The position numbers and the translations under genes are program-made. The notes under the pieces are model-generated. The model was given only the letters and a program-made list of their open reading frames with translations. It was not told the DNA's origin and ran no database searches. Shown piece after piece: positions 44,677 to 56,300 of a DNA stretch of 64,000 nucleotides. The number at the start of each line of letters is the position of its first letter. The stretch's first letter is position 1. Source of the DNA: Sabellastarte sp. h YS-2021 (lineage: Eukaryota; Annelida; Polychaeta; Sabellida; Sabellidae); the NCBI GenBank assembly GCA_964017235.1, contig OZ024930.1, positions 31,624,614 through 31,688,613 of the forward strand. The letters run 5' to 3'.

Positions 44677-45662
44677 TGTGACCTAGATTTGAAATTTGAC
44701 CTTGCCATATTGACCTTGACCCATAAAATTTTGTCCGGGTTGTATCTTGTAAACTGTAAGGTGTAGGAATTTGATACTTGGTAGGGGCATTGGTGAAGGG
44801 GTGTAGGTGTGTAACGTCATGGTCTGACCTTGATTTGACCTTGCCGTAGTGACCTTGACTTATAAAATCTTGTCCGGGCTATATCTCGGAAACTGTAAGG
44901 TGTAGGAAGTTGATACTTGGTAGGGACATTGGTTAGGGGGTGTAGGTGTGAAACGTCATGGTGTGACCTTGATTTGACCTTTGACCTCACCGTAGTCACC
45001 TTAACCTTTAAAATCTTGTCCAGGCTGTATGTTGGAAACGGTAAGGTGTAGCAAGTTGATACTTGGTAGGGACATTGGTTAGGAGGTGGAGGTGTGCATC
45101 ATGATGGTGTGACCTTGATTTGACCTTTGACGTTACTGTAGTGACCTTGACCTATAAAATCTTGTCTGGGCTAAATCTTGTATTCCATAAGGTGTAGAAG
45201 ATTGACACTTGGCAGGGACATTGGTTAGGGAGTGTATGTAAATGTATGTGTGCATCATGCTGTGACCTTTTTGCTCTGCTAAAGTGTGTCCAGCTGCCAT
45301 ATTTGAGACATCTTTCTCTTATGACAAGGATATATGAATTGCTGCAACTGATTATTATATGCACGTTTACATAATTATGCTATTTCTATTGACAGCTATT
45401 CTCCAATTAATAAATTTTACAGCTTCATATTTTTAGTTTACTGATTGATGCTGTCATCTTGCCATTGAATTGTCTTGTTTTAGTACTTTATCTTTACATA
45501 CATTTTCTTTCTCTTAGATGTTATTTTCTCTACTTAAACATTATTTGGACCTTTATATTAGTGACACTGCGCTGAAAGTATTCCGGTCCTTGTACTTTTT
45601 CACTACTTCTATATGTCATGGTGTTGAAACCTATTACGGGCATCTCTGATGCTATTTTTACA
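44677..45662 (+). mobile_element. D-type tandem-repeat element, copy 3, right part
   Basis: Array units resume at 44677 with GTGACCTAGATTTGAAATTT and continue to about 45260. The unique tail follows (TGTGACCTTTTTGCTCTGCT, AATTGTCTTGTTTTA, TCTCTGATGCTATTTTTA), parallel to 35385-35795 and 58055-58310. With 36457-37085 this forms one element split by the gypsy insertion. Confidence 0.85.
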
Positions 45663-46279
45663 TAGAAGCATTTGTCCTTGACCTCTAACAAAGAAAGTAT
45701 AAGGTGGACATTCATTAGTAAGTGGGCATTCTATGGTAGAATGCTACTAGAAGTTGACAAATGTTAATGCCTCCCTACCTGTTATCTGAGGGTTCCAATT
45801 ACCACCAGGTAGAATTCAGTACAACATAACTTGAAAATGAGACCTCCCAAACCTAGTTATTATTGCAGAAGTTTTGTACTGTGCACACAGAAAACCTTTG
45901 GAAAAAATTGTTAGAAATGTAAACCTGACATTTTATTTAAAGGTTGGGGTGATAGAGTCTGCGGATAATATTTAGTGAGACAAAAATATTACTAACTCTG
46001 TTGTTTAACGAGCAGTTCAAACTAAAAAGTCTATTCATGACTGCAGACTCTGGTAAACACTTTATTTCTATTTCATATTATAAAGACCGGAAGTGCGCAG
46101 ACTACTCAAGACAATGCACTGCACATATTTTGCGTACAATTATCTGAGGCAATAACTGGACAATCGCCGATAATAGAGAACCAAACGATACAGACAAAAT
46201 ATAGTGCGACAACTAGGTGTGTATAGAAACATATTTACAATAAAATTTATGGATTAATCAATGAAACCGGTCTTTATAA
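45663..46279. other. Unassigned intergenic sequence
   Basis: The first ~90 bp (AAGCATTTGTCCTTGACCTC, TAAGGTGGACATTCA) is a fragment of the family whose foldback is at 25523-25793. The rest shows nothing I can name. Confidence 0.5.
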
Positions 46280-46434
46280 TAGAAATAAAGTCCTCAGTTT
46301 TGTGATTTATAACCCCCGACAATTCACAAATTTCCGGCGAATAACGGACAAGCGCGTAGCGCGAGTCCGTTATTCGCCGGAAATTTGTGAATTATCTGGG
46401 GTTATAAATCACAAAACCTCGGATTTTATTTCTA
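46280..46434. mobile_element. 155-bp near-perfect palindrome upstream of MPPE1
   Basis: Arms of about 70 bp: the left has TAGAAATAAAG, TTTTGTGATTTATAACCCC and CCGGCGAATAACGGAC; the right has GTCCGTTATTCGCCGG, GGGGTTATAAATCACAAAA and TTTATTTCTA. The core AGCGCGTAGCGCG can add a 4-bp stem (GCGC / GCGC) with a 3-nt loop. It looks like a foldback MITE. It starts about 830 bp before the MPPE1 ATG. Confidence 0.93.
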
Positions 46435-47113
46435 CAACAAATGGACATTAATTTAGTGCGAGATTTTTTTTTTTTTTTTTGGAAAAGTCCATATGGTGGA
46501 GTTTTGAAAAATAAAACATAGTATTTCAGCACAGGTAATGCATTAGTGTGCATAGAAAGTAAACAGTAAGTGGAAAGTTTAACTAATTAAGATCATTCAT
46601 ACAAAGAAGGAGTTGTATAGGTTGTATGTTGAATGGTTATCTGCTGATTTATGGCACCAATTTCATGTAGAAATTCTATAATTAGATTTCTTGAGTATTA
46701 ACCTACATGTCCTAGCTTTTAATTTTCATGTTTGTCTTATTAGAAAACAAACAAGGTATGATATCCTTATATTGCATTTGAATAAAAATTGTCGGGATAG
46801 GGTTGAAGTTCAGCTGTGTCATAAACACAGATTGTACATTACAACTCATGTTTAACAAGATATAACCATTTTGGATAATCAAAGAATACTAAATGTATGA
46901 AAAAATGAGAGAGCTTTGTTGTGAAATATTGAAAAGAATAATAAATATTTATAATGAATAAATATTTTTTTACTGTTTTTTTTTTCCAGATAAATATAAA
47001 ACCTGGAATGGTTCAACTGAGTGTGTCTCTGCTAAGGTTCACTTGTGAAGAATGATATAACAGTTCAATCTAATGATGAAATAATGATACTTGCTCAGTA
47101 AAAAGTACGCATA
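46435..47113 (+). other. Probable 5' flank and 5' UTR of MPPE1
   Basis: A pyrimidine tract with CCAG at 46986-46989 looks like a splice acceptor, so a 5' UTR exon may run from 46990 into coding exon 1. A 17-T run lies at 46467-46483. The promoter itself is not identified. Confidence 0.5.
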
Positions 47114-47364
47114 ATGGCCCTCTTGGGTTGGTATAGGAAGCTGTGGACATTAATTCTAGCACTGTGTGTGCTGGTTCTCTGGAATGAGTTTCTAGTGTAC
47201 TACTTTGTGATGCTGCAATGCAGTTGGCCTGTGCTAGAATCCACAAACAGTGATTTTAGTGACTATTTCAAAATACCACTGGAGAAAGAACCATTAAAAG
47301 CAATGTTTCTAGCTGACACACACTTGCTGGGAAAGAAGGCTCATTGGGCAGACAAATTGCGCAG
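47114..47364 (+). CDS. MPPE1: MPPE1 coding exon 1 (residues 1-84)
   Basis: Holds the signal-anchor membrane segment and the first metal motif (KAMFLADTHLLG). Donor GTATGT; ends in phase 2 inside the codon for R84. Confidence 0.95.
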
Positions 47365-50300
47365 GTATGTTTTACTCCAGCAATTTCAGCTTTCAGTAAT
47401 GGTACTTAACCTTGGCACATTTATATGCAGTTGATATAGTAATAGATCGAGAAATAAGCTTTGTAACTACTACAGTAAATTGTGTCTTTGAAAAATACAC
47501 GGAATATGCATGTATTTGTTGGTAGTATAATTCCTCTTAACAAGATGTAACACTTGCTGTAAACATTCATCTCCCACTTTGTGGCCAGTGGAAGAATTTT
47601 TTAAACTTTTTTTATTGTTAAAGATATGTTATAATCAAATGCTTTGTTTTCACAGAGAATGGCAGATGTACAGATCTTTTCAGTCTGCCATATTTTTGTT
47701 CAATCCTGAGGCAGTCTTTATTTTAGGTGAGAATATTGTGACATTTTAAATGTTAATACATTTACGTATGTATCATGTGTCAAGGAAATCAGGCTTAAAA
47801 TTAAATCTGGAAAAATGTGAAATGATTTTATCGGGTTCAATGAAACTGAAACAGTCTGATCTACGATCTAGGATATATGGTTTGTAATTAAAATTGTAAA
47901 GTATTCTGAAAAAAATGTTTGACTTAATTATGATGAATGTCTTTTTAAAAAAAATATTATGATAAAATCTTAAATATCTTAAAAAAATAAGTTTTATGTT
48001 TCCGATCTGGAGACAAGAGGATCTTTCTTGTATTAGACGTATAATGATAAGTAAGATCTTAATACTATGACAAGTCATACACCTATTTAGTGTAGCACAT
48101 ACACTACTCATTTTTGGAACAATTAAATAAACTCTTTAGATTTTTATGTTTGAGTAACAATAATTTCTACAATACGAGATGGTGGCCTTATAATGCCAGA
48201 TATTTTTGCTTTTCATACTGCCCAAAAATTAGCCCCATGAAAAAGCTAATAATCAAAGATGGCAAATGTCTTGTCCATTTTCAGTCAATATGTGGGATTA
48301 AAATTTATTTGCAAGATCATAAGCTAGCAGGTATCACCATAAAGGTAAATTTCCACCAGCAAATCTTGAACTGTTCGTTTAATCTCAAATCGAAATCTGA
48401 AAGCATACAAGATATATTTAATGCAAATGTCATCTTCAGCAGATATGGAACAGTTAACAATAAATTGATCCATCCTACAGATTTTAAGACCAAATAAAAA
48501 TCCCTTAATATAAAAATAAGTTTTATGTTTTCGATCTGGAGACAAGAGAATCTTTCTTGTATCAGACATATAATGATAAGTAAGAAAAATTCATGACTTG
48601 AGAAGTATTACAGTCAGAAACAAATTCGAACACCAGAGCTAAAATAAATAGTAAGCTAAGATAAATAGTAATACATTCATAATACCATGTTTCGGTTTAG
48701 TAATAAACAATGAGAATGGTGCTAATGAAAAGGGTCACAAGCAGAAAGTTTACTGGGATATAGCAGAGACTAAAGTAAAGAAGGCCACAACACTAGAAAT
48801 CTGGGTAGATTTGGTTTCTTGTTTTGAATATGTAAATTGGTATTTGGTATGTAACCCTATGTATAAGATGAGGCATATTTACAATCATTTCTGAACAAGA
48901 TTTTATATCAAACTATTAGTTGTAGATATAATTTATATAAACAGAATAAAATTTCCTTTAATAAATATCACTACTGATCTAACGTTGATACCTTAGAAGA
49001 TCACTTCTACTTCTGCTCTATTTCAACAGGTTTCTGCTGGGAAATAAATAATTGGCTTCGCAACACAATTTCTGTAAAAATTAATTTTTCAGTGTGTGAA
49101 ATTCTGTTTTATGTAATCAGTTAATCTTCTGGTGAATATTCTTTATTTTATAGTAATAAATTCGACTATATTTTGGGGGAAATGGTTCCTTAATCGATGT
49201 AAATTGAGTGACAGACCAGTTACTTTCTTCTATTTAGTGATAATATTAAAGGACAAAGTGTAAAGTATCAATGTGTCACCTTTAACAGCAAATTTGAAAT
49301 ACCATGTAACAAATTGGTAGCTAGTGTATAATCTGTATGGCTGGAACATTGTAGTTCAGATGTTATGTTGATAAACGATTTAGAGTGCTGCAATAGGTTT
49401 TGGGTTTTTGTAAGTATTCCAAAAAAAATTTTTCACCCACATTTTTTTCTTTCTAACAGAAGTATTGTTTCTTTATCTTAGTCACACAATTGCCTAATAA
49501 GATTCTTGATTCAATGGTTTGTGTGTTATGTAACAATGAAACACTAATAATGTTGTTTAAACACTTTATTGCAACTCTTGTTTTTGTATACATATGTATT
49601 AAAGGAAGCAATAAAATAATAATAATAAAAACATATAGGTGTCAATGTTTTTTCTCTAAAATCTTTATTAAATTTATTAATAGAGGTTAAAATAAATATT
49701 TTTTCAGTGAAATTAATAAATTTTCATTATTGAACTTTTGACACTATTTAAAATTATTTTAATTAAAGATTAAACTTTTGAAGTCATTTTATGTATGTAC
49801 TATGATTATATTCGTGCAGTTATCTATGTTATTGACTTAATGTTGTTAAACAAAAGACAAAGAAAATTCTAGTGTTTTAAAATACACAAACTTTATTTAA
49901 GTTTTCAACAGCAGATTCCTACATAAGTCCCTCTGTACACGGCAGTTGTTAATTATCTGAGATAGGTGTACATTACAGTGCACTTCCCATGCAACATTAA
50001 TTTGTTTATTTTAGCATCACACTTGACAGAGGAATGAAGGTCCTTTAGTGCTCATTGACCCTTCAACTTTGGGCTATAAAATCAGTCATTCCTCAGTCAC
50101 ATGTGATGCTAAAGTAAACATCTTACCATATACATGACAAGTGCCAGATAATAAATATACACATAAAAGCTGTAAAACTACTGTGTATAAAGGTTTGAGA
50201 GAATTTCTCTGTCAAAACACATGATATGCAATATTGCAGTTGCCAGTTGGGTTTGTTTATTCATCTAGACAACACCTAAAATATGTCAAGAGTGAAATTT

Positions 50301-53300
50301 AATGAGATTTTCATCCCGGAGTGAAAACTTTCCCCATTAAAAGGCTCAAACTGGTATGTTTCAGGTGATGTGATGGATGAAGGGAAATGGAGCTCAGACA
50401 GTGAGTTTAGGGAAACTGTGGCACGCTTTCACAAGATGTTCAGAGTCTCATCCAAAACTGAGTTACAGATCCTGGTTGGTAACCACGACATTGGATTTCA
50501 CTACATGTGAGACTTTGCTGTGTGTTTTATCATTTTATGTGTTTATTTTCATTTATTATTTTAATTGGAATGTTGTATGTTTATTTCAGGCTAGGGTTGT
50601 TACCAAGTACTGCTGAAAAGAATGAAGTACAAAGTGTTCTAGAGTATAGACTTCAGAAAGCAGTACTGTTTTGTGGTTATATTTTAATGCATATTTATGC
50701 ATATATTCACCTGCAGGTGATCTAAATTGAGTCAGTTTGTGATGTATATCACAGGATATTGAGTCAGTTATGAGTCAAGTAATGACAAGAGCTACCAACC
50801 TGTTTTAAACCTATAACCTCATCCTTTCTTTTGGTTCACTTTGTTCCTTGGTTTATACTCTAATCATTCTGCATCATGACAAAAATATTTATTTCTGAAG
50901 CCAATTAAACGTTTTTATAGAAACGTTTCACTCTACCTTTAAAACTCTTTAATACATTTGGCTGAATCATTATTGCTGTATTTTATTGTGTCAAGGTGAT
51001 AAAAGTAAATGAAACTCTGTAAATTCTACAGATATTGATTGTTGACTACATTTTATTATAATCAATATCCTTTTTACACCATTTTCCAGGGTTACAGAAC
51101 ATAAACGAGAAAGATTTAACCAAGCTTTCAAAGCAGCCCCAGTCAAAATGTTGCACCTCAAAGGGAACACTTTCGTCATGTTCAATAGTATGGCCTTTGA
51201 AGGAGATCATTGTTCAATGTGTAAAGAAACCGAGGCAGAATTGCAAAACATAGCACTTTCATTGAACTGTGCCAGGGTAAGCTTTTGTGATATTATAGAT
51301 GAAGGTTTAGTTTAGATAACAGAAGGATTTGTCAAATAGAAGTAGCATTTCAGTGTATAACAGTTGAAAATAGCATATTCTGAGCCAGTGGAAAATTGAG
51401 TACAGAATTTTGGTCTAAACGTCAATTTATACCTGAAAAATACAGTCTTTCCTGATTTCATAAAAACCTAATTGTTTCATCTTATACTTATATTCAACCG
51501 ACATCCATCATGTAGTTCTACTTTTACTTTTAAAAATAGATGTTTCAATGTTTTTGTACATTAGGGGGAAAAAGAACCTAGTGCTTGTATTGGACAAGAC
51601 AGCTTTCAGTACAGCAAACCAATAGTGTTACAGGTGAGTGGAAGGACTTTTGAAACCTATCCAAATTAAAAGAGTGTTATTATTTCACATTCTTCATACT
51701 TATTTTATCCCTCTTAATCTCTGTGGCTGTCTAGTGTCTCGATGTTCAATGACCAGTGTTGTTTAGTGGCGTTAACCCTTTTTTGGAACCCTGATTTCGT
51801 TTGAATATGCCTTTGAATATGATAAGTGCTATACAAGTCTTGACTAGATTTGATTAGTGGTGTGTATTTCTGGTGTTAGTTGGGGGACTGTTAATGAGGA
51901 TCAAATTGGTGTTTTGGGGCATTAATACTGAAGAAAAATCCAATTTTGTTTGCTTGTCATCAATACACTGAATTTAAGCCGTGATCGCACTTAGCCATAA
52001 TTATATCCCAAGATGAAAGTCGGGGATATATTGGATTCAGGTCCGTCGCGCCACCGCTGCCACTGCCATAGAAATTTCCTTGTGTACACGATAACTCAAA
52101 AATGGATCAGTATTTTTTTTCAAACTTGGTACACATGTTAAGGGTGCCCAAAGTAAGATTCCTATTTTAAGGTGCCCTTAAACTCTCAATAATAAAGAAC
52201 TTATGGCCACCTTAAGGTCACAAATTTGACTTTTGGCCACTTAGAGCCCCCTAGGTCACGAACTATGAGGCTCATCTGGCTAAAATTTTACCTGAGAACA
52301 CATTAATATATTCTTAGTACATGTGCCAAAAATCAAGACTTTAAGTTGAGGAGAAAATAGTGTTTGAGGTCCATAAAGACCTCTCTTAGGGATTACATTT
52401 TTCACATATTTTACCCTATAATTTGGAAGGGGTAATTCTGGTTAGTCTCAAACTGCATTAAGTATAACTGTTATATCTAATCCTTGTCTGTGAAAAATTT
52501 AAAGGCTGTAGGTTTAAATATAAGGTTGACTTAAGGTCACAAAATTGCCCACAGAGACCCAATTTATGGACTTATTGCCACTTACAAGCACTGTAGCTTT
52601 CAAACTATGTCTCTTATCTAAGTGAAATATCATCTGGGAATATATCATATGTTTTTCTTATATGTGCCCGAAAATTTAGGCCTTTAATAGACATTTAACC
52701 TGTGTACGAGGACCATAAACACCCACCCGAGTGACCCTTTTGAAACCTCATGAACATACTTCCGTTGATAATCACACATATATAAACACAAATTTTAGGT
52801 ACATTTTACAACGTTTTTTTTCATGTGGCTTAGTAATTTATAAATCTTGATCTACAATTTTCCTGTTGGGCACCCCTTATTCATATGTTTGATTTTTTTA
52901 TTGCTAATATTAGATTAACCGAACCTTTTGGGAGCAAGTTTGTAAAATGGATACTGACTGGACCAGTGATTATTTCTGAGTATTTTTTACCCCTTTCACA
53001 TATATTAGAGTGGTTAGTAGGGGGACTTCATTGGTAGTCATGAATTTATTTCAGTTGATCATCGCACATTTATAAACCCCAATTTTAAGTACATTGTCCC
53101 TTATCCAACACTTTGTTCTTGTGGCTTAATAGTTTATAAGTCTGAATTTATAATTTTCCTGTTGAGAATTCCTCATTGATATTTATTTGATTTTTTTTAT
53201 TGCTTTAGCTCTATAAATTATCATTGATATTGAAAAGCCCTGTCTACTTTCTGAGATTGTGTCACATATTTAGGTTGCACACATAAGGACCGAATCCGGG

Positions 53301-56300
53301 AAAAAATGCCTCTTTGAAAAAATGCCTCCTAGAAAAAATGCCTCCAAGAAAGAATGCCTCCTGAATATTTTGTGACTAGGAAAAAATGCCTCCTGAGAAA
53401 AAAAATAATACAAATAATATTTTTTTTAAATAATATTTTATTTGTCTACAAATATAGAAACAGATAAGCTCTTTTGGGATTATTAATTTAGAATAGACAT
53501 TCAATCATTAATCATTTAAATACTTTGAAAATAGGTTCAGAGTTATCATTGCAGGAAGATTGAAAATATGATAAATACAAAAATTTTTGTTTTAGTTGAG
53601 TTATGTATTCAACATCTGGGGATACACCATTTTCCTTGGAAAATAAAAACATAGTAGATTGAAGTACTGAAGTTCATATAATAGTGGGTAATTATGTTTT
53701 TCTAATATTTACGGCTTACAGCAAATGGCTTCCATCAAAAATTCCCGATCAAAACCTGTGGCGTGAGTGATGACCTGTCTGTAGATATGTTGGCACCGAG
53801 TTGGCCCAATCTAGTTTAAAACGGGAAGCATCTTTGCTTGGTAATTTGAAGTTACCAAAAAATTGAAATGTAATTTACTTCCCCCAATCATACATATGGG
53901 TGAAATTTGTGTATATATATTTTTGTTTTTATTTTGATGGCGTATCAGCCATTAGAAAGCCTAAAATAATGACAATAAGAGGTTGCAGATTTATTTTTTT
54001 CTAGTACAACAAAATGAAAACAGGAATACCGCTTTACTGTTCATACCACTAATAGGTACGAATTGTTGAAAGTGATATTTAAGTTAACTTCCCATATTGA
54101 AAATTCCTGAAGAAAAAGCATACACTAATATCTGGCATCTTTTTGGAGGTATACACTCTGTGGTAGCACTGGGATTTAAAGCCATGCTCCAACTTTTGTC
54201 CTCAAACTCTCAAACTTTTACAGAAGTAGAGCTTTACAATGCTGAGCATTCTAGTTAAGACAGTGTTCATGCTTTATAGAAATTTATTTTTAAAATTATA
54301 ACTATAAATAACCCTTGATAATATTCATAGCCTTCACATGAATGATTTTCGCTGAACACTATACCTAGGGTTACAGTGACCTCATGGATTTCAAGCTAAT
54401 GATCCCTTGGGTGTAATTTCTGTGGCCTTGGATACAAATCTAACTTATAAGAACAGATTGAAAAGAACAGAGTGGAAAGTACAGATTGACCTAATACAAC
54501 CCTAGCTGTTCAGATCTTTGTAAAACCAAAGCTTTGTACCCTGTACTAGGTAGTTACTATGATTTCAGCACTTCCCGATGTACAGAGTGAATGATGCCAA
54601 GTGTACAGGTCCAGATTCTGCTGGTCCTGATGAGAAATATGTCACAATGAAACAAAAGTTTGACTGTTTGTCAAAAGATGCCACAGATACGGTATGGATA
54701 GTAATAGTAATATGCATTTCATAGAGGTAATGTATATGTTACGCTTAGAGAGTATTGAAACTTGAGAGAGTGTTAACGTGTGAACTCTGTTTACATCTAT
54801 AAAACTACAAGGACTGCAATTGGAAATTTTTTCTCAACTATCATTGCTCTACAAAGCTTATGTGTAATTGGGCAGGGGTCAGATAAAATAACTTAAGTCA
54901 TACATTTAAGTATTTAATTTTGCACTGGGCTAATTTAAGATTTGCTAAAGAACTAAAGTCATATCAGCTTTTATTTACTAGATCTATATTATCTATTATC
55001 ACACCCCTAGTTAACATAATAATGGGGATTCTAATTGGTAGACTCTACAGAACTGTTTTCTGTATACTGTAAAACGAGAAATGTTCGCAGCTATTAAAGT
55101 TCGTGGTTTTCCCTTTAAAATTTAATTGGCACTATTAAAGTTTGTTGATTTTTCCCGTTTTTTTAACGATAATTCCCGTATTTGGGTGTATACTAGTACT
55201 AAACTAAATATTTTCGTGCTTTTCCCCGAGATCATGAAATTCGCCAAATAAATCGTCTGCAAACATTTCACGTTTTACAGTATTCTTGTTACCAGTGCTC
55301 CTGCCATTATTCTCATCTTTCTGATATTTCTTTGATAATTTTGGACTTGAGTCAGCACAAATAGTATCCAAAGATTGATTACTTTTTATAGATTCTAGAC
55401 TTGATAGTGCTCACACACATACTTTAATCTGACTGTTGTTTAATTTCAGATTCTTGACTTAATCAAACCAAGGCTTGTCATCAGTGCACACACTCACAAC
55501 TACTGTTACCGAGTGCTTGAGGATGGCACGCCCGAGTACAGTGTCCCCTCATTTAACTGGAGGAACAGGGTCAATCCCAGCTTCCTGCTGGTAAGTCTTT
55601 ACTCAATGTATATCTTTGGACGTATTTAAAATTAGTTTAAAGTCTTACATTTTGAAGTTCACAGTGAACTCTATTGGTTATGAATTGGATTGTAGGGAAT
55701 ATTTTTTAATTACTAACAACTGCAAACAGTGCATGCAAAGGTATATGAATATCTCAACGGTTTTAATTACTGAGCCATATCATTGGTCAAAATTCATAAA
55801 TGATAAGTGATTTGTCTGTATATAATAAAAAGTTTCATCAGTTGACTTGTGGAGAATATTGTAGTTCACTTTGTTCAGGATCCTTTATGGGTTATTTCAA
55901 TCCTGCAAAAATGACACAATTGTGCTCAAAGCCTCGCATCATGTAAAATAGGAGAATTTCCCGAATGACATATACAGAAAAAATATATCATGAATGAAGA
56001 TAACAATATTATACGAGTGCCCAGCACAAGTTTTATATTAATATTCCTGAGTGATATATCTTTTTCTGTATATGCCCTATGAAGGATGTTTTACTTTTAT
56101 TATCCACCATTTTGTATGATTTATGGTTTAAATAACACGAATATTTAATGAGAGAATAAGAAAAGGCTGTCAAAAAGCACAGGCATCAGTGAATATAAAA
56201 ACTTCAATCTTTCACTAGCAATAACTCCTTAATTTCTTCATGGATTTTTATGCAACACACATGAACAGAAGCGCTGTAAAACGACCTTAATGATATATAA

